Shown piece after piece: positions 7,273 to 20,573 of a stretch of 64,000 bases of DNA. Under the pieces are notes generated by a model, which was given only the letters and a program-made list of their open reading frames with translations, was not told the origin of the DNA and did no database searches. Numbering within the stretch: position 1 is the stretch's first letter; each line of letters opens with the position of its first letter. Source of the DNA: Roseisolibacter agri (GTDB lineage Bacteria; Gemmatimonadota; Gemmatimonadetes; Gemmatimonadales; Gemmatimonadaceae); the NCBI RefSeq assembly GCF_030159095.1, contig NZ_BRXS01000006.1, forward strand, positions 186,001 to 250,000, given 5' to 3'. A program made the position numbers and the translations under genes.

Positions 7273-8730
7273 GTGACCACCGCCCAGCACGATCGCTACT
7301 CCTCGCCGCTCGCCGAACGCTACGCGTCGCGCGCGATGCTCGCCCTCTGGTCGCCGCGCGAGCGGCACGGCCTCTGGCGCCAGCTGTGGCTCGCCCTCGC
7401 CGAGGCGGAGCGCGAGCTCGGCGTGCCGATCCCGGACGAGGCGATCGCGCAGATGCGCGCGCACCTCACGGACATCGACTTCGCCGCCGTCGCCGAGTAC
7501 GAGCGCCGCTTCCGCCACGACGTGATGGCGCACGTGCACGCGTTCGCGGACGTCGCGCCGGCCGCGCGCCCGTACATCCACCTGGGCGCGACGAGCTGCT
7601 ACGTCACCGACAACGGCGACCTGCTGCTGATGCGCCGCGGCCTCGAGATCCTGCGGCAGAAGGTGCTGAACACGCTCGGCGAGCTGGCGAAGTTCGCGCG
7701 CCAGTGGCGCGACGAGCCCGCGCTCGGCTACACGCACCTGCAGCCCGCGCAGCTGGTGACGGTCGGCAAGCGCGCGGCGCTCTGGATGCAGGACCTCGTG
7801 CTCGACCTGGCCGACATCGACCACCGCATCGCCACCCTGCCCTTCCGCGGCGTGAAGGGGACGACGGGCACGCAGGCCAGCTTCCTCTCGATCTTCGAGG
7901 GCGACCACGAGAAGGTGCGCGCGCTCGACCGGCTCGTGACGGGGAAGCTGGGCTTCGCGCAGTCGATCCCCGTCAGCGGCCAGACGTACTCGCGCAAGAT
8001 CGACGCGCAGGTGCTGTCGGCGGTATCCGGCGTCGCCACGAGCGCGGCGAAGTTCGCGTCGGACCTGCGCATGCTGCAGGCGTTCGGCGAGATCGAGGAG
8101 CCGTTCGAGAAGGAGCAGATCGGCTCGTCGGCGATGGCGTACAAGCGCAACCCGATGCGCTGCGAGCGCATCAACGCGCTGGCGCGGTTCGTCCAGTCGG
8201 TGGAGCCGAACGCGAACCAGACGCACGCCGTCCAGTACTTCGAGCGCACGCTCGACGACTCGGCCAACCGCCGCCTGGCGATCCCGGAGTCGTTCCTGGC
8301 GACGGACGCGATCCTCGTCCTGTATGGCAACGTGGCGGCCGGTCTCGAGGTGCACCCGGCGCGCATCCGCCGCCGCGTGGACGACGAGCTGCCCTTCATG
8401 GCGACCGAGGAGATCATCGTGCGCGCCGTGCGCGCCGGCGGCGACCGCCAGGCCGTGCACGAGGTGATCCGCCGCCACAGCGTCGAGGCGGCGCGGGCGC
8501 TGAAGGATGGCGGCGCGGCGCGCAACGACCTGCTGGAGCGGCTCGCCGGCGATCCCGAGTTCACCGCGCTCGGCCTCTCGATGGACGACCTGAGCGCCGC
8601 CACCGAGCCGTCGCGCTTCGTGGGCCGGGCGCCGCGCCAGGTCGACGACTTCCTGGCGGAGGTGATCGAGCCGCTCCTCGCCGCGCACGGTGCCGACGTG
8701 CACGCCGCGCGCGAGGAGGTGAGGGTATGA
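7273..8730 (+). CDS. purB: Adenylosuccinate lyase
   Basis: Removes fumarate from SAICAR and from adenylosuccinate, two steps of purine synthesis. 485 residues from a GTG at 7273. The fumarase/aspartase-superfamily signature [15 protein letters not shown] lies near residue 295, with the catalytic Ser in the flexible loop that begins there; the [12 protein letters not shown] and YTHLQPAQ motifs carry the other active-site residues. It opens the purine cluster and overlaps purC by four bases (ATGA). Confidence 0.95.
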   Translation: MTTAQHDRYSSPLAERYASRAMLALWSPRERHGLWRQLWLALAEAERELGVPIPDEAIAQMRAHLTDIDFAAVAEYERRFRHDVMAHVHAFADVAPAARPYIHLGATSCYVTDNGDLLLMRRGLEILRQKVLNTLGELAKFARQWRDEPALGYTHLQPAQLVTVGKRAALWMQDLVLDLADIDHRIATLPFRGVKGTTGTQASFLSIFEGDHEKVRALDRLVTGKLGFAQSIPVSGQTYSRKIDAQVLSAVSGVATSAAKFASDLRMLQAFGEIEEPFEKEQIGSSAMAYKRNPMRCERINALARFVQSVEPNANQTHAVQYFERTLDDSANRRLAIPESFLATDAILVLYGNVAAGLEVHPARIRRRVDDELPFMATEEIIVRAVRAGGDRQAVHEVIRRHSVEAARALKDGGAARNDLLERLAGDPEFTALGLSMDDLSAATEPSRFVGRAPRQVDDFLAEVIEPLLAAHGADVHAAREEVRV

Positions 8731-9650
8731 CGGAAGCCCTCCGCCGCACCGAGCTGCCGCTGCCGGTCATCCGGCGCGGCAAGGTGCGCGACGTCTACGC
8801 GGTGGGCGACGACCGCGTGCTGCTGGTCGCGACCGACCGCGTGAGCGCGTTCGACGTCGTCATGCACGAGGCGATCCCGCACAAGGGCGCGGTGCTGACG
8901 CAGCTCACCGCGTGGTGGCTCGGGCAGCTGGACGGGCGCCTCGCGCACCACCTGCTGAGCGCCGACGCGGACGCGATCGTCCGGGAGGTGCCGGAGCTCG
9001 CGCCGCACCGCGCGCTGCTCGCGGGCCGCGCGATGCTGTGCGTCCGGACGGACGTCTTTCCCGTCGAGTGCGTGGTCCGCGGCTACCTCTCGGGCTCCGC
9101 GTGGAAGGAGTACGCCGCCGCGGGCACGCTGGCGGGCGAGCCGCTGCCGGCCGGCCTCCGCGAGAGCGACCGCTTCGACCCGCCGCGCTTCAGCCCCGCG
9201 ACGAAGGCCGAGGAGGGCCATGACGAGAACATCACGCCGGCGCAGGTCGCGGCGCTGCTGGGCGCGGAGACGGCCGCCGAGCTGGAGCGGCTGGCGCGGA
9301 TCGTGTATGGCGCCGGACGCGATCTCGCGGCGGAGCGCGGGATCATCATCGCGGACACCAAGTTCGAGTTCGGCGCCCGCGACGGGCGGATCCTGCTGAT
9401 CGACGAGGTGCTGACGCCCGACAGCTCGCGCTTCTGGCCGGCCGACGGGTACGAGCCCGGCCGCTCCCAGCCGAGCTTCGACAAGCAGCCGCTGCGCGAC
9501 TGGCTCGACGCCGAACGGCGCGCCGGCCGCTGGAACGGCGAGGCGCCGCCGCCGACGTTGCCGCCCGAGGTCGTCCAGGCCACCAGCCTCCGCTATCTTG
9601 AGGCGTACCGGCGACTCACCGGCTCCGCGCTGGCCGTCGCCTCCACGTGA
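8727..9650 (+). CDS. purC: SAICAR synthetase
   Basis: Ligates aspartate to CAIR using ATP. 307 residues from the ATG that overlaps the purB stop. Visible family motifs: [21 protein letters not shown] (nucleotide lid), [36 protein letters not shown] and [15 protein letters not shown] near the C-terminus. The length is typical of the longer form of the enzyme found outside the enteric bacteria. Sixteen bases separate it from psd. Confidence 0.95.
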   Translation: MTEALRRTELPLPVIRRGKVRDVYAVGDDRVLLVATDRVSAFDVVMHEAIPHKGAVLTQLTAWWLGQLDGRLAHHLLSADADAIVREVPELAPHRALLAGRAMLCVRTDVFPVECVVRGYLSGSAWKEYAAAGTLAGEPLPAGLRESDRFDPPRFSPATKAEEGHDENITPAQVAALLGAETAAELERLARIVYGAGRDLAAERGIIIADTKFEFGARDGRILLIDEVLTPDSSRFWPADGYEPGRSQPSFDKQPLRDWLDAERRAGRWNGEAPPPTLPPEVVQATSLRYLEAYRRLTGSALAVAST

Positions 9651-9666
9651 CGCACACCCCGCATCC

Positions 9667-10326
9667 GTGAGATTCGCGCGCGAAGGCCGACCGTTCATCA
9701 TCGCGAGCGCGCTGCTCGCCCTGATCCTCCTCGTGCTCGCCGCGCAGCGCGGCGGCCTCTGGTGGGTGCTCGCGATCGTCGTCGCCGTCATCGCGGCGTG
9801 GGTCGCGTACTTCTTCCGCGACCCCGAGCGCGCCGGTGACCGCGGCCACCACCTCGTGGTGGCGCCGGCCGACGGCAAGGTGGTGCTGATGACCGAGGTC
9901 GACGAGCCGACGTTCGTGCAGGGACGCGCGACGCGGATCTCGATCTTCATGAACGTCTTCAGCGTGCACGTGAACCGGTATCCGGTCTCCGGCATCGTGC
10001 GCCACGTGCAGTACGTCCACGGCAAGTTCCTCAACGCGGTCTCCGAGGCGTCGAGCGCCGAGAACGAGCAGAGCTCCGTGGGCATCGACACCGGGAGGCA
10101 CCGCGTGCTGATGCGCCAGATCGCGGGCCTCATCGCCCGCCGCATCATCACCTACAGCCGCGAGGGCGAGCAGGCGACGCAGGGCGAGCGCATGGGCCTC
10201 ATCCGCTTCGGCTCGCGCGTCGACGTCTTCGTGCCGCTCGGCTCCGTGGTGCACGCGAAGATCGGCGACCTCACGGTCGCCGGATCCACCGTGATCGCGG
10301 AGCTGCCCACCGACACCGACCGGTGA
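9667..10326 (+). CDS. psd: Phosphatidylserine decarboxylase, short archaeal-type proenzyme
   Basis: Makes phosphatidylethanolamine from phosphatidylserine at the membrane. 219 residues from GTG 9667. The first ~50 residues hold two hydrophobic segments (about 10-27 and 31-49). The catalytic part contains the APADGKV motif, the NVFSVHVNRYP segment and the self-cleavage site Gly182-Ser183 in RFGSRVDVF; cleavage would turn the Ser into the pyruvoyl group. This is the short Psd family, not the longer E. coli type. The stop overlaps the pssA start (GTGA), coupling the two consecutive steps of the pathway. Confidence 0.92.
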   Translation: MRFAREGRPFIIASALLALILLVLAAQRGGLWWVLAIVVAVIAAWVAYFFRDPERAGDRGHHLVVAPADGKVVLMTEVDEPTFVQGRATRISIFMNVFSVHVNRYPVSGIVRHVQYVHGKFLNAVSEASSAENEQSSVGIDTGRHRVLMRQIAGLIARRIITYSREGEQATQGERMGLIRFGSRVDVFVPLGSVVHAKIGDLTVAGSTVIAELPTDTDR

Positions 10327-11312
10327 GCGCGCTGATGCGGCGTCCCGCGCTCCGCCGTCCGAACGTCCGGCGCGCCGGCCCCTGGCTCCCGAACGGCTTC
10401 ACGCTCGCGAACCTCGGCTTCGGGATCTTCGCGATCATCTCGGCGTCGCACGGCAACTTCGAGACGGCGGTGCGCTGCGTCGTCTTCGGCGGCGTCTGCG
10501 ACCTGTTCGACGGCGCCGTCGCGCGCGCCACGCGCACCGGCTCGCAGCTCGGCGAGCAGCTTGACTCGCTGGTGGACGCGATCTCGTTCGGCCTCGCGCC
10601 GGCGATGATCGTCTACTACGCGGTGCTGCCGCAGCGGGGCTGGGGCTGGCTGCCGGTGTTCATCTACGCGGCCAGCGCGGTCTTCCGCCTCGCGCGCTTC
10701 AACGTCACGCAGGCCGGCGCGGCGAAGACGTACTTCATCGGGCTTCCCAGCCCGGCCGCCGGCGGCACGCTGGCGACGTACTACTGGTTCACGCAGACGC
10801 GCCTGTTCCAGGACACGCGCATCGTGGACCTGCCGTGGCAGGAGATCATGCCCGGGCTGATGCTGCTGCTCGCGGCGATGATGAGCAGCACGGTGCCCTA
10901 TCCGTCGTGGCCCAAGGTCGGCGTGCGCTCGTGGCGCGGCGTCGCGGGCCTCGTCGGCGTGCTGGCGATCGTCATCGGCGGCATCTTCTTCAGCAAGTAC
11001 TTCTTCTTCCTGTTCGGCGTCGGCTACCTCGCGTACGGGCTGCTGCGCGCGCTCCTGCTCGGCCTGTTCGAGCTGCCCGGCGCCGCGAACCGTCGGCGCG
11101 CCGGCGAGTACGTCGACCCGATGGCCGAGTCGTACGGCATGTCGTCCGACGGCGACGGCGAGTCGCCCGACGGCTTCGAGGACGACGTCACCGACGACGA
11201 GCTCCGTCGCCTCAGCCGCCGTCGCCGCCGTCGCAAGCACCACACGGGCGAGCATCCGCGCCCGGTCCGTCCGTCCGACACGCCCGGCGGTCCCGCCGAT
11301 CCCGCCGGCTGA
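10323..11312 (+). CDS. pssA: CDP-diacylglycerol-serine O-phosphatidyltransferase
   Basis: Integral membrane enzyme that makes phosphatidylserine, the substrate of the adjacent Psd. 329 residues from GTG 10323. The complete CDP-alcohol phosphotransferase motif is present: Asp60, Asp63-Gly64, Ala67-Arg68, Gly77, Asp81 and Asp85. Several hydrophobic segments follow up to about residue 255. The last ~70 residues are hydrophilic, acidic then strongly basic (RRRRRRKHH region), and probably cytoplasmic; this tail is longer than in compact PssA proteins. Confidence 0.93.
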   Translation: MSALMRRPALRRPNVRRAGPWLPNGFTLANLGFGIFAIISASHGNFETAVRCVVFGGVCDLFDGAVARATRTGSQLGEQLDSLVDAISFGLAPAMIVYYAVLPQRGWGWLPVFIYAASAVFRLARFNVTQAGAAKTYFIGLPSPAAGGTLATYYWFTQTRLFQDTRIVDLPWQEIMPGLMLLLAAMMSSTVPYPSWPKVGVRSWRGVAGLVGVLAIVIGGIFFSKYFFFLFGVGYLAYGLLRALLLGLFELPGAANRRRAGEYVDPMAESYGMSSDGDGESPDGFEDDVTDDELRRLSRRRRRRKHHTGEHPRPVRPSDTPGGPADPAG

Positions 11313-11343
11313 TCCCTTCCGTCCGCACTCCCGCTCTCTCCGC

Positions 11344-11628
11344 ATGCCCGCCTACCGCATCGAGATCCGCGTCGTCCCGCGCCGCGGCATCCTGGACCCC
11401 CAGGGCAAGGCCGTCGCCGACGCGCTGCACTCCCTGGGCTTCCCCGAGGTCACCGACGTGCGCGTGGGCCGCCATGTCGTCGTCGAGACGCGCGCGGCGA
11501 GCGCCGACGAGGCCCAGCGTCGCGCCGCCGAGATGTGCGAGCGTCTGCTCGCCAACCCGGTGACCGAGGACTTCGAGATCGAGCAGGTGGTCGAGATCGC
11601 GGCCGTCTCGGCGGCCGCGCACGGCTAG
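11344..11628 (+). CDS. purS: FGAM synthase subunit PurS
   Basis: Small structural subunit of the three-part formylglycinamidine synthase. 94 residues, close to the usual length of about 80-90. It begins [19 protein letters not shown], the standard PurS first strand, and contains the [15 protein letters not shown] segment. Ten bases before purQ, so the complex is encoded PurS-PurQ-(zinc ribbon)-PurL in order. Confidence 0.93.
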   Translation: MPAYRIEIRVVPRRGILDPQGKAVADALHSLGFPEVTDVRVGRHVVVETRAASADEAQRRAAEMCERLLANPVTEDFEIEQVVEIAAVSAAAHG

Positions 11629-11638
11629 GAGGCGGCGC

Positions 11639-12331
11639 ATGAAGTTCGGCATCGTGACCTTCCCTGGCTCGAACTGCGACTACGACGCGTACCACGCGGT
11701 CGTGGACCAGCTGGGCGAGCAGGCGTTCTACCTCTGGCACAAGGACACCGACCTGCAGGGCGCCGACGTGGTGATCCTGCCGGGCGGCTTCAGCTACGGC
11801 GACTACCTGCGCTGCGGCGCGATCGCGCGCTTCAGCCCGATCATGGAGGCGGTCGCGGCGCACGCCGCGCGCGGCGGACCGGTGCTCGCCATCTGCAACG
11901 GCTTCCAGATCGCCTGCGAGGCCGGGCTGCTGCCCGGTGCGCTGCTGCGCAACGCATCGCTCAAGTACGTCTGTGAGCAGCGCCACCTCCGCGTCGAGAA
12001 CGTCGACTCGCGCTTCACGAGCGGCTACACGGCTGGCCAGATCGTGCGCATTCCCATCGCGCACGGCGAGGGACGCTACGTCGCCGACGGCGCGACGCTC
12101 GACCGGCTCGAGGGTGATGGCCGGGTCGTGTTCCGCTACGTCGGCGCGGAGGGCGGCTCCGACGAGCGCGCGAACCCCAACGGCTCGTTGCGCGACATCG
12201 CCGGCATCCTGAACGACAAGCGCAACGTGCTCGGCATGATGCCGCACCCCGAGCGCGCCGTCGAGCCGATCGTCGGCTCCGGGGACGGCCTCGCGCTCTT
12301 CGAGTCGATCGTCGGCGCCGTCCACGCCTGA
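11639..12331 (+). CDS. purQ: FGAM synthase subunit PurQ, glutaminase
   Basis: Class I glutamine amidotransferase that supplies ammonia to PurL. 230 residues. The nucleophile elbow is ICNGFQI (Cys about residue 86), with [14 protein letters not shown] before it; the His/Glu pair is in [11 protein letters not shown] near the C-terminus. It begins [15 protein letters not shown], as in the family. Separate PurS/PurQ/PurL subunits distinguish this genome from bacteria with the single large PurL. Confidence 0.95.
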   Translation: MKFGIVTFPGSNCDYDAYHAVVDQLGEQAFYLWHKDTDLQGADVVILPGGFSYGDYLRCGAIARFSPIMEAVAAHAARGGPVLAICNGFQIACEAGLLPGALLRNASLKYVCEQRHLRVENVDSRFTSGYTAGQIVRIPIAHGEGRYVADGATLDRLEGDGRVVFRYVGAEGGSDERANPNGSLRDIAGILNDKRNVLGMMPHPERAVEPIVGSGDGLALFESIVGAVHA

Positions 12332-12372
12332 TCCCCGTCGCCACCGCTTCCCACCGACACTCTCCGCGCACC

Positions 12373-12681
12373 ATGGCCATCGAGAACAAGCCGAGCAAGA
12401 ACGAGGACGAGTACTTCGCGCGCGAGAACGCGGCGCTGATCGAGCGCCTGCGCGCCGAGGCGGACGCGACGCGCCGGCAGGCGGAGCGCGCGTCGCACAC
12501 GATGCGCTGCCCGCGCTGCGGCGGCCACCTGCAGGAGAAGGAGCAGCACCGCGTGAAGATCGATCAGTGCCCGGACTGCGGCGGCGTGTGGTTCGACAAG
12601 GGCGAGCTGGAGATCTTCGACCACGTGGACCGCAGCGGCGTGCGCCGCTTCGTCGCGGACCTGTTCGGCATCAAGTACTGA
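12373..12681 (+). CDS. Small zinc-ribbon protein (TFIIB-type zinc finger)
   Basis: 102 residues. Residues 1-40 are charged and helical. A CxxC pair in RCPRCGGHL (about residues 43-46) and another in QCPDCGGVWFDKGELE form a zinc ribbon of the zf-TFIIB type, with the WFDKGELE ending typical of that family. No enzyme domain is visible. It lies between purQ and purL with short gaps (41 and 21 bases), so it is probably co-transcribed. The role is unknown; the family name is structural and does not imply a transcription factor. Confidence 0.8.
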   Translation: MAIENKPSKNEDEYFARENAALIERLRAEADATRRQAERASHTMRCPRCGGHLQEKEQHRVKIDQCPDCGGVWFDKGELEIFDHVDRSGVRRFVADLFGIKY

Positions 12682-12702
12682 CCCCGCCTCAACCCTCGTA
12701 TC

Positions 12703-15006
<2,304 letters not shown>

Positions 15007-15023
15007 CCAAGGAACGACTCGCG

Positions 15024-16409
<1,386 letters not shown>

Positions 16410-19148
16410 CCTGAGCGACGCGGGCGCGAACGCGAGCTCGCGCCTCGTCTACGCCTTCGGCCAGGGGAAGGCCGAGGGCACGCGCGACATGAAGGCGGTG
16501 CTCGGCGGCAAGGGCGCGAACCTCGCCGAGATGACGAACCTGGGCGTGCCCGTCCCGCCCGGGTTCACCATCGCGTGTCAGGCGTGCATCGACTACCTGC
16601 GCGATGGTGCGGTGCCGGATGGACTGCGCCAGGAGGTCGCGCAGCACCTCGCGCGGCTCGAGGCGTCCAGCGGTCGCCGGCTGGGCGACCCGGAAGATCC
16701 GCTGCTCGTCTCCGTGCGCTCCGGCGCGCCCGTGTCGATGCCCGGGATGATGGAGACGATCCTCAACCTCGGGTTGAACGACCGCACGGTGCAGGGCCTC
16801 GCGCGCAACAGCGGCAACGCGCGCTTCGCCTTCGACTCGTACCGGCGCTTCCTGCAGATGTACGGCGACGTGGTGCTCGGCGTCCCCGCGCAGCGCTTCG
16901 AGCAGCTGCTCGGCGCCAAGCGCCTCACCGAGGCCGTGGAGACCGACGCCGAGCTGTCCGAGGGCGCGCTGCGGACGCTCGTCGAGGAGTACAAGTCGCT
17001 CGTCCGACACGCGATCGGCCGCGACTTCCCCATGGATCCGGCCGAGCAGCTGTGGGGCGCGATCGAGGCCGTGTGGCGCTCGTGGACGCTGAAGAAGGCC
17101 GTCGACTACCGCCGCGTGCACGCCATCCCCGAGACGCTGGGCACCGCGGTGAACGTCGTCGCGATGGTGTTCGGCAACATGGGCGAGGACTCGGGCACTG
17201 GCGTCGCCTTCACGCGCGACCCGTCCACCGGCGAGCGTCGCTTCTACGGCGAGTTCCTGGTGAACGCGCAGGGCGAGGACGTCGTCGCGGGGATCCGCAC
17301 GCCGCTGCGCATCGAGGAGATGGCGGAGCGCCTGCCCGAGGCGTACGCCGAGCTGCTGGACACGCAGCAGCGGCTCGAGGCGCACTTCCGCGACATGCAG
17401 GACATCGAGTTCACCGTCGAGCGCGGGAAGCTCTACCTGCTGCAGACGCGCACCGGCAAGCGCGCGCCCACGGCGGCGCTGCGGGTCGCGGACGAGATGG
17501 TGCGCGAGGGGCTGATCGACCGTGCGGAGGCGGTGCGGCGCGTCACGCCGACGCAGATGGACCAGCTGCTGCACCCGGTGATCGATTCGACGGTGCGCGC
17601 GACGCCAATCGCCACGGGGCTACCGGCGAGTCCCGGCGCGGCGGCCGGGCGTGCGGTGTTCGATCCCGACACCGCGGAGCGCCGTGGCGCCGCCGGCGAG
17701 GCGGTGATCCTCGTCCGCGAGGAGACGACGCCCGAGGACTTCCACGGCATGGTCGCGGCGCGTGCGATCCTCACCGCGCGTGGCGGCATGACCAGCCACG
17801 CGGCCGTCGTCGCGCGCGGCATGGGCAAGTGCGCGGTCGTGGGCGTGAAGGGCATCCACGTCGACGCGGACCGCCGGCGGCTCACCGCGGGCGACGCCAG
17901 CATCGCCGAGGGCGACTGGATCACGCTCGACGGCGGGAGCGGGAACGTCTACGCGGGCGACCTGCCGACGGTGCCGAGCGAGATCGTGCGCGTCGTCGGT
18001 GGGCAGCTGATGCCCGACCGCGCGCCCGTCTTCCGCGCCTTCTCGCGCGTGCTCGGCTGGGCCGACGAGGTGCGCACGCTGGGCGTCCGCGCCAACGCCG
18101 ACACGCCGCGCGACGCGCGCATGGCGCGCGCGTTCGGGGCCGAGGGGATCGGGCTCTGTCGGACGGAGCACATGTTCTTCGAGGGCGAGCGCATCACCGC
18201 CATGCGCGAGATGATCGTCGCCCGCGACGAGGGCGGGCGCCGCCGCGCGCTCGCGCGCCTGCTGCCGATGCAGCGGTCCGACTTCGAGGGGATCTTCGAG
18301 GCGATGGCGGGCTTGCCGGTGACCGTCCGCCTGCTCGACCCACCGCTTCACGAGTTTCTCCCGCACGGCGGCGAGGAGTCCAAGCTGCTGGCGCGCACGC
18401 TCGGCATGGGACGCGACGAGCTCCATCGCATCGTGGACGACCTGCGCGAGGCGAACCCGATGCTCGGGCACCGTGGCTGTCGCCTCGGCGTCACCTATCC
18501 CGAGATCACCGAGATGCAGGCGCGGGCGATCTTCGAGGCGGCCGTGCGCTGCTCGCGGCGCGGGATCGACGTGCGGCCGGAGATCATGATCCCGCTCGTC
18601 GCGACGGTGCGCGAGTTCGAGCACCAGGCCGCGATCATCCGGAAGGTCGCGGACGACGTCATGGGCGCGATGGGCGAAGCGGTGCCCTATCTCGTCGGGA
18701 CGATGATCGAGCTGCCGCGCGCCGCGCTCACCGCCGACGAGATCGCGCGGTCGGCGGAGTTCTTCTCCTTCGGCACGAACGACCTCACGCAGACGGTGCT
18801 CGGCCTGTCGCGCGACGACGCGGGCCGCTTCCTCGGCGCCTACATCGAGAAGGGGATCTTCGCCGACGACCCGTTCCAGGTGCTCGACGAGCCGGGCGTC
18901 GGGAAGATCGTCCGTCGCGCGGTGTTCGACGGGCGCTCGACGCGCCCCGACCTCAAGGTGGGCGTGTGCGGCGAGCACGGTGGCGAGCCGCGCTCGGTGC
19001 GCTTCTTCCACCGCAGCGGCGTGGACTACGTCTCGTGCTCGCCGTACCGCGTGCCGGTCGCGCGGCTGGCGGCGGCGCACGCGGCGCTGCAGGGCGAGGA
19101 CGACAGCGAGGCGGCGGGGGCGCTGAGCGTGCGGCGCGGGGACTGACC

Positions 19149-19252
19149 GTCATTCCGAGCGCGCGGAACGCGCCGCGAGGAATCTCGGGTTTGCCGTCCT
19201 GAGCGCGCAAAACCCGAGGTTCCTCGCCGCGCTGCGCGCGCTCGGAACGACC
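19149..19252. repeat. Long intergenic hairpin repeat, element 2
   Basis: Begins just after the ppdK stop. The left arm (about 19149-19194) and right arm (about 19208-19252) are imperfect reverse complements: CATTCCGAGCGCGCG...GCGAGGAATCTCGGGTTT against its complement ending CGCTCGGAACGAC. The core CCGAGCGC...GCGAGG(A/G)A(T/C)CT matches element 1 at 1642-1730. It is immediately followed by an independent terminator. Confidence 0.8.
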
Positions 19253-19285
19253 AAAAGGGGCGTCGCATGCGCGACGCCCCTTTTT
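19253..19285. terminator. Shared intrinsic terminator of ppdK and ssrA
   Basis: AAAAGGGGCGTCGC, a short ATGC-centred loop and GCGACGCCCCTTTTT form a perfect stem with an A-tract on one side and a T-tract on the other. It therefore works in both directions: for ppdK on the plus strand and for the tmRNA on the minus strand. It is one of only two terminators in the window with a clear U-tract. Confidence 0.9.
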
Positions 19286-19291
19286 GGTCAG

Positions 19292-19650
19292 TGGAGGTGA
19301 GGGGATTCGAACCCCTGTCCGAGAAAAGATCGACTGCAGCGTCTACGCGCGTAGCCCACCGATTGAGGTCTCCGGTCGCTGGCCAGTGGGCGGCCCACTC
19401 CCGGACGAGTCTGCTAGAGTTTCGCCCGCCGCCGGCAGACGCACCGGCGGGCTAGCCCAGATTTGCGATACTCACGCGACGCCCCGGGCGGGCTTCCTCG
19501 TGAGCACTGCCGCGCTAACCCCTAAGGGTTAGGCAGCGAGAGCCAGGTTGTTGTTGGCAGTTGGATCTTTCCCGAGTGTTTTACCAGGAACCCGAGGACC
19601 TGGGCGCGCAGCCACGGCTTCACTGACCCCGTCGAAGCCAGATCACCCCC
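19292..19650 (-). ncRNA. ssrA: tmRNA (ssrA), tag ANNNLALAA
   Basis: Rescues stalled ribosomes by trans-translation. One-piece tmRNA of 359 nt. The 5' end GGGGGUGAUCUGGCUUCGACGG (split here as GGGGGUGAUC and UGGCUUCGACGG) and the 3' end with the T-arm GGUUCGAAUCCCC pair through a 7-bp acceptor stem (GGGGGUG with CACCUCC). The tag frame, 19558 to 19529 on the minus strand, reads GCC AAC AAC AAC CTG GCT CTC GCT GCC TAA, giving ANNNLALAA. A hairpin (TAACCCTTAGGGGTTA region) follows the stop as helix 5. The terminal CCA is not encoded: CTG follows the discriminator A. Confidence 0.95.
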
Positions 19651-19666
19651 GTGAACTACGGGAAGG

Positions 19667-19694
19667 AATCTAGCCGATGCGCACGCGAATTCAA
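19667..19694 (-). promoter_or_regulatory. ssrA promoter
   Basis: TTGAAT (19694-19689), a 16-base spacer and TAGATT (19672-19667) on the minus strand. About 16 bases separate the -10 from the mature tmRNA 5' end, so a short 5' leader would be trimmed, as expected for RNase P processing. Confidence 0.65.
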
Positions 19695-19717
19695 CCCGCG
19701 GCGGGTGCCGGATCCGG

Positions 19718-20554
19718 TCAGGTCGCGACGCCGAACTCGTTGCCGGGCTTGGCGTTGGACGATGCGTCCGGCGTGACGTTCGAGCTCGCGCGGGAGCCCA
19801 GGATCCGGAGCGCGGCCATCGCCGCGCCGAAGCCGTTGTCGATGTTCACGACCGTGATCCCGGCGGCGCACGAGTTCAGCATCGTCAGCAGCGGCGCGAG
19901 GCCGGCGAAGCTGGCGCCGTAGCCGACGCTCGTCGGCACCGCGATCACGGCGCCGCGCACGATGCCCCCGACCGCCGACGGGAGCGCACCGTCCATCCCG
20001 GCGATCACGATGACGACGTCGGCCATCGCCAGCTGGGACGCACGCGCGAGCAGCCGGTGCACGCCCGCGACGCCGACGTCGGTGACGCGATCCGCGACCA
20101 CGCCGGCCGACCGCAGCGTCTCGGCGCACTCCTCCGCCACCGGCAGGTCGGCGGTCCCGGCCGTGACGATGCAGACGCGCCCGCAGTGCGAGCGCACGGG
20201 CTCGTCGGGCGCGAGCCGGACGGTCCGGCCGAGGACGTTCTCGACGGCAGCGGGATACGCGGCGAGCAGGGCCGCGCGCATCCCGTCGTCCGCCCGCGTC
20301 ACCAGGAAGCCCTCGCCACGCACCGCCAGCCGCCCGACGATCGCGACGGCCTGGGCGGGCGACTTCCCCGCCCCGTAGACGACCTCGGGCACGCCCTGCC
20401 GCAGCGCGCGGTGGTGGTCCAGCGTGGCGACGTCGCCCGCCGCGTCGGCCACCGCCTCGAACGGGGCGAGCGCCAGCTGGTCCAGCGCGCCCTCCGGCGC
20501 GACCTCGCCGCGGGCGACGGCCCGCAGCAGCGCCATCGCCCGGTCGCGCCTCAC
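19718..20554 (-). CDS. larB: Nickel-pincer cofactor synthesis protein LarB
   Basis: LarB carboxylates nicotinic acid adenine dinucleotide to pyridinium-3,5-biscarboxylic acid mononucleotide, the first step to the nickel-pincer (NPN) cofactor. 278 residues from GTG 20554; an ATG at 20536 gives 272. The N-terminal half carries PEVVYGAGKSPAQ; the C-terminal half is PurE-like (VCIVTAGTADLPVAEE, AGMDGALPSAVGG, PTSVGYGASFAG, NIDNGFGAA). It follows dusB by 19 bases. Neither larC, larE nor an NPN enzyme such as lactate racemase is in the window. Confidence 0.9.
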   Translation of the reverse strand: MRRDRAMALLRAVARGEVAPEGALDQLALAPFEAVADAAGDVATLDHHRALRQGVPEVVYGAGKSPAQAVAIVGRLAVRGEGFLVTRADDGMRAALLAAYPAAVENVLGRTVRLAPDEPVRSHCGRVCIVTAGTADLPVAEECAETLRSAGVVADRVTDVGVAGVHRLLARASQLAMADVVIVIAGMDGALPSAVGGIVRGAVIAVPTSVGYGASFAGLAPLLTMLNSCAAGITVVNIDNGFGAAMAALRILGSRASSNVTPDASSNAKPGNEFGVAT

Positions 20555-20573
20555 CGGTGCGCGCCCCGCCCGG

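Noticed and set aside
5734-8703. A ~990-codon antisense frame over the HtrA and purB genes
   Set aside because: Low-complexity His/Arg/Ala/Val-rich composition, no family motif, and purB and the protease are complete on the plus strand.
6291-8726. A long plus-strand frame leading into purC
   Set aside because: The part before 8727 is a frame-shifted shadow of the protease and purB; purC starts at the ATG overlapping the purB stop.
19267-19532. Short plus-strand open frames over the tmRNA
   Set aside because: They are antisense to a structurally complete tmRNA with acceptor stem, T-arm and tag frame.
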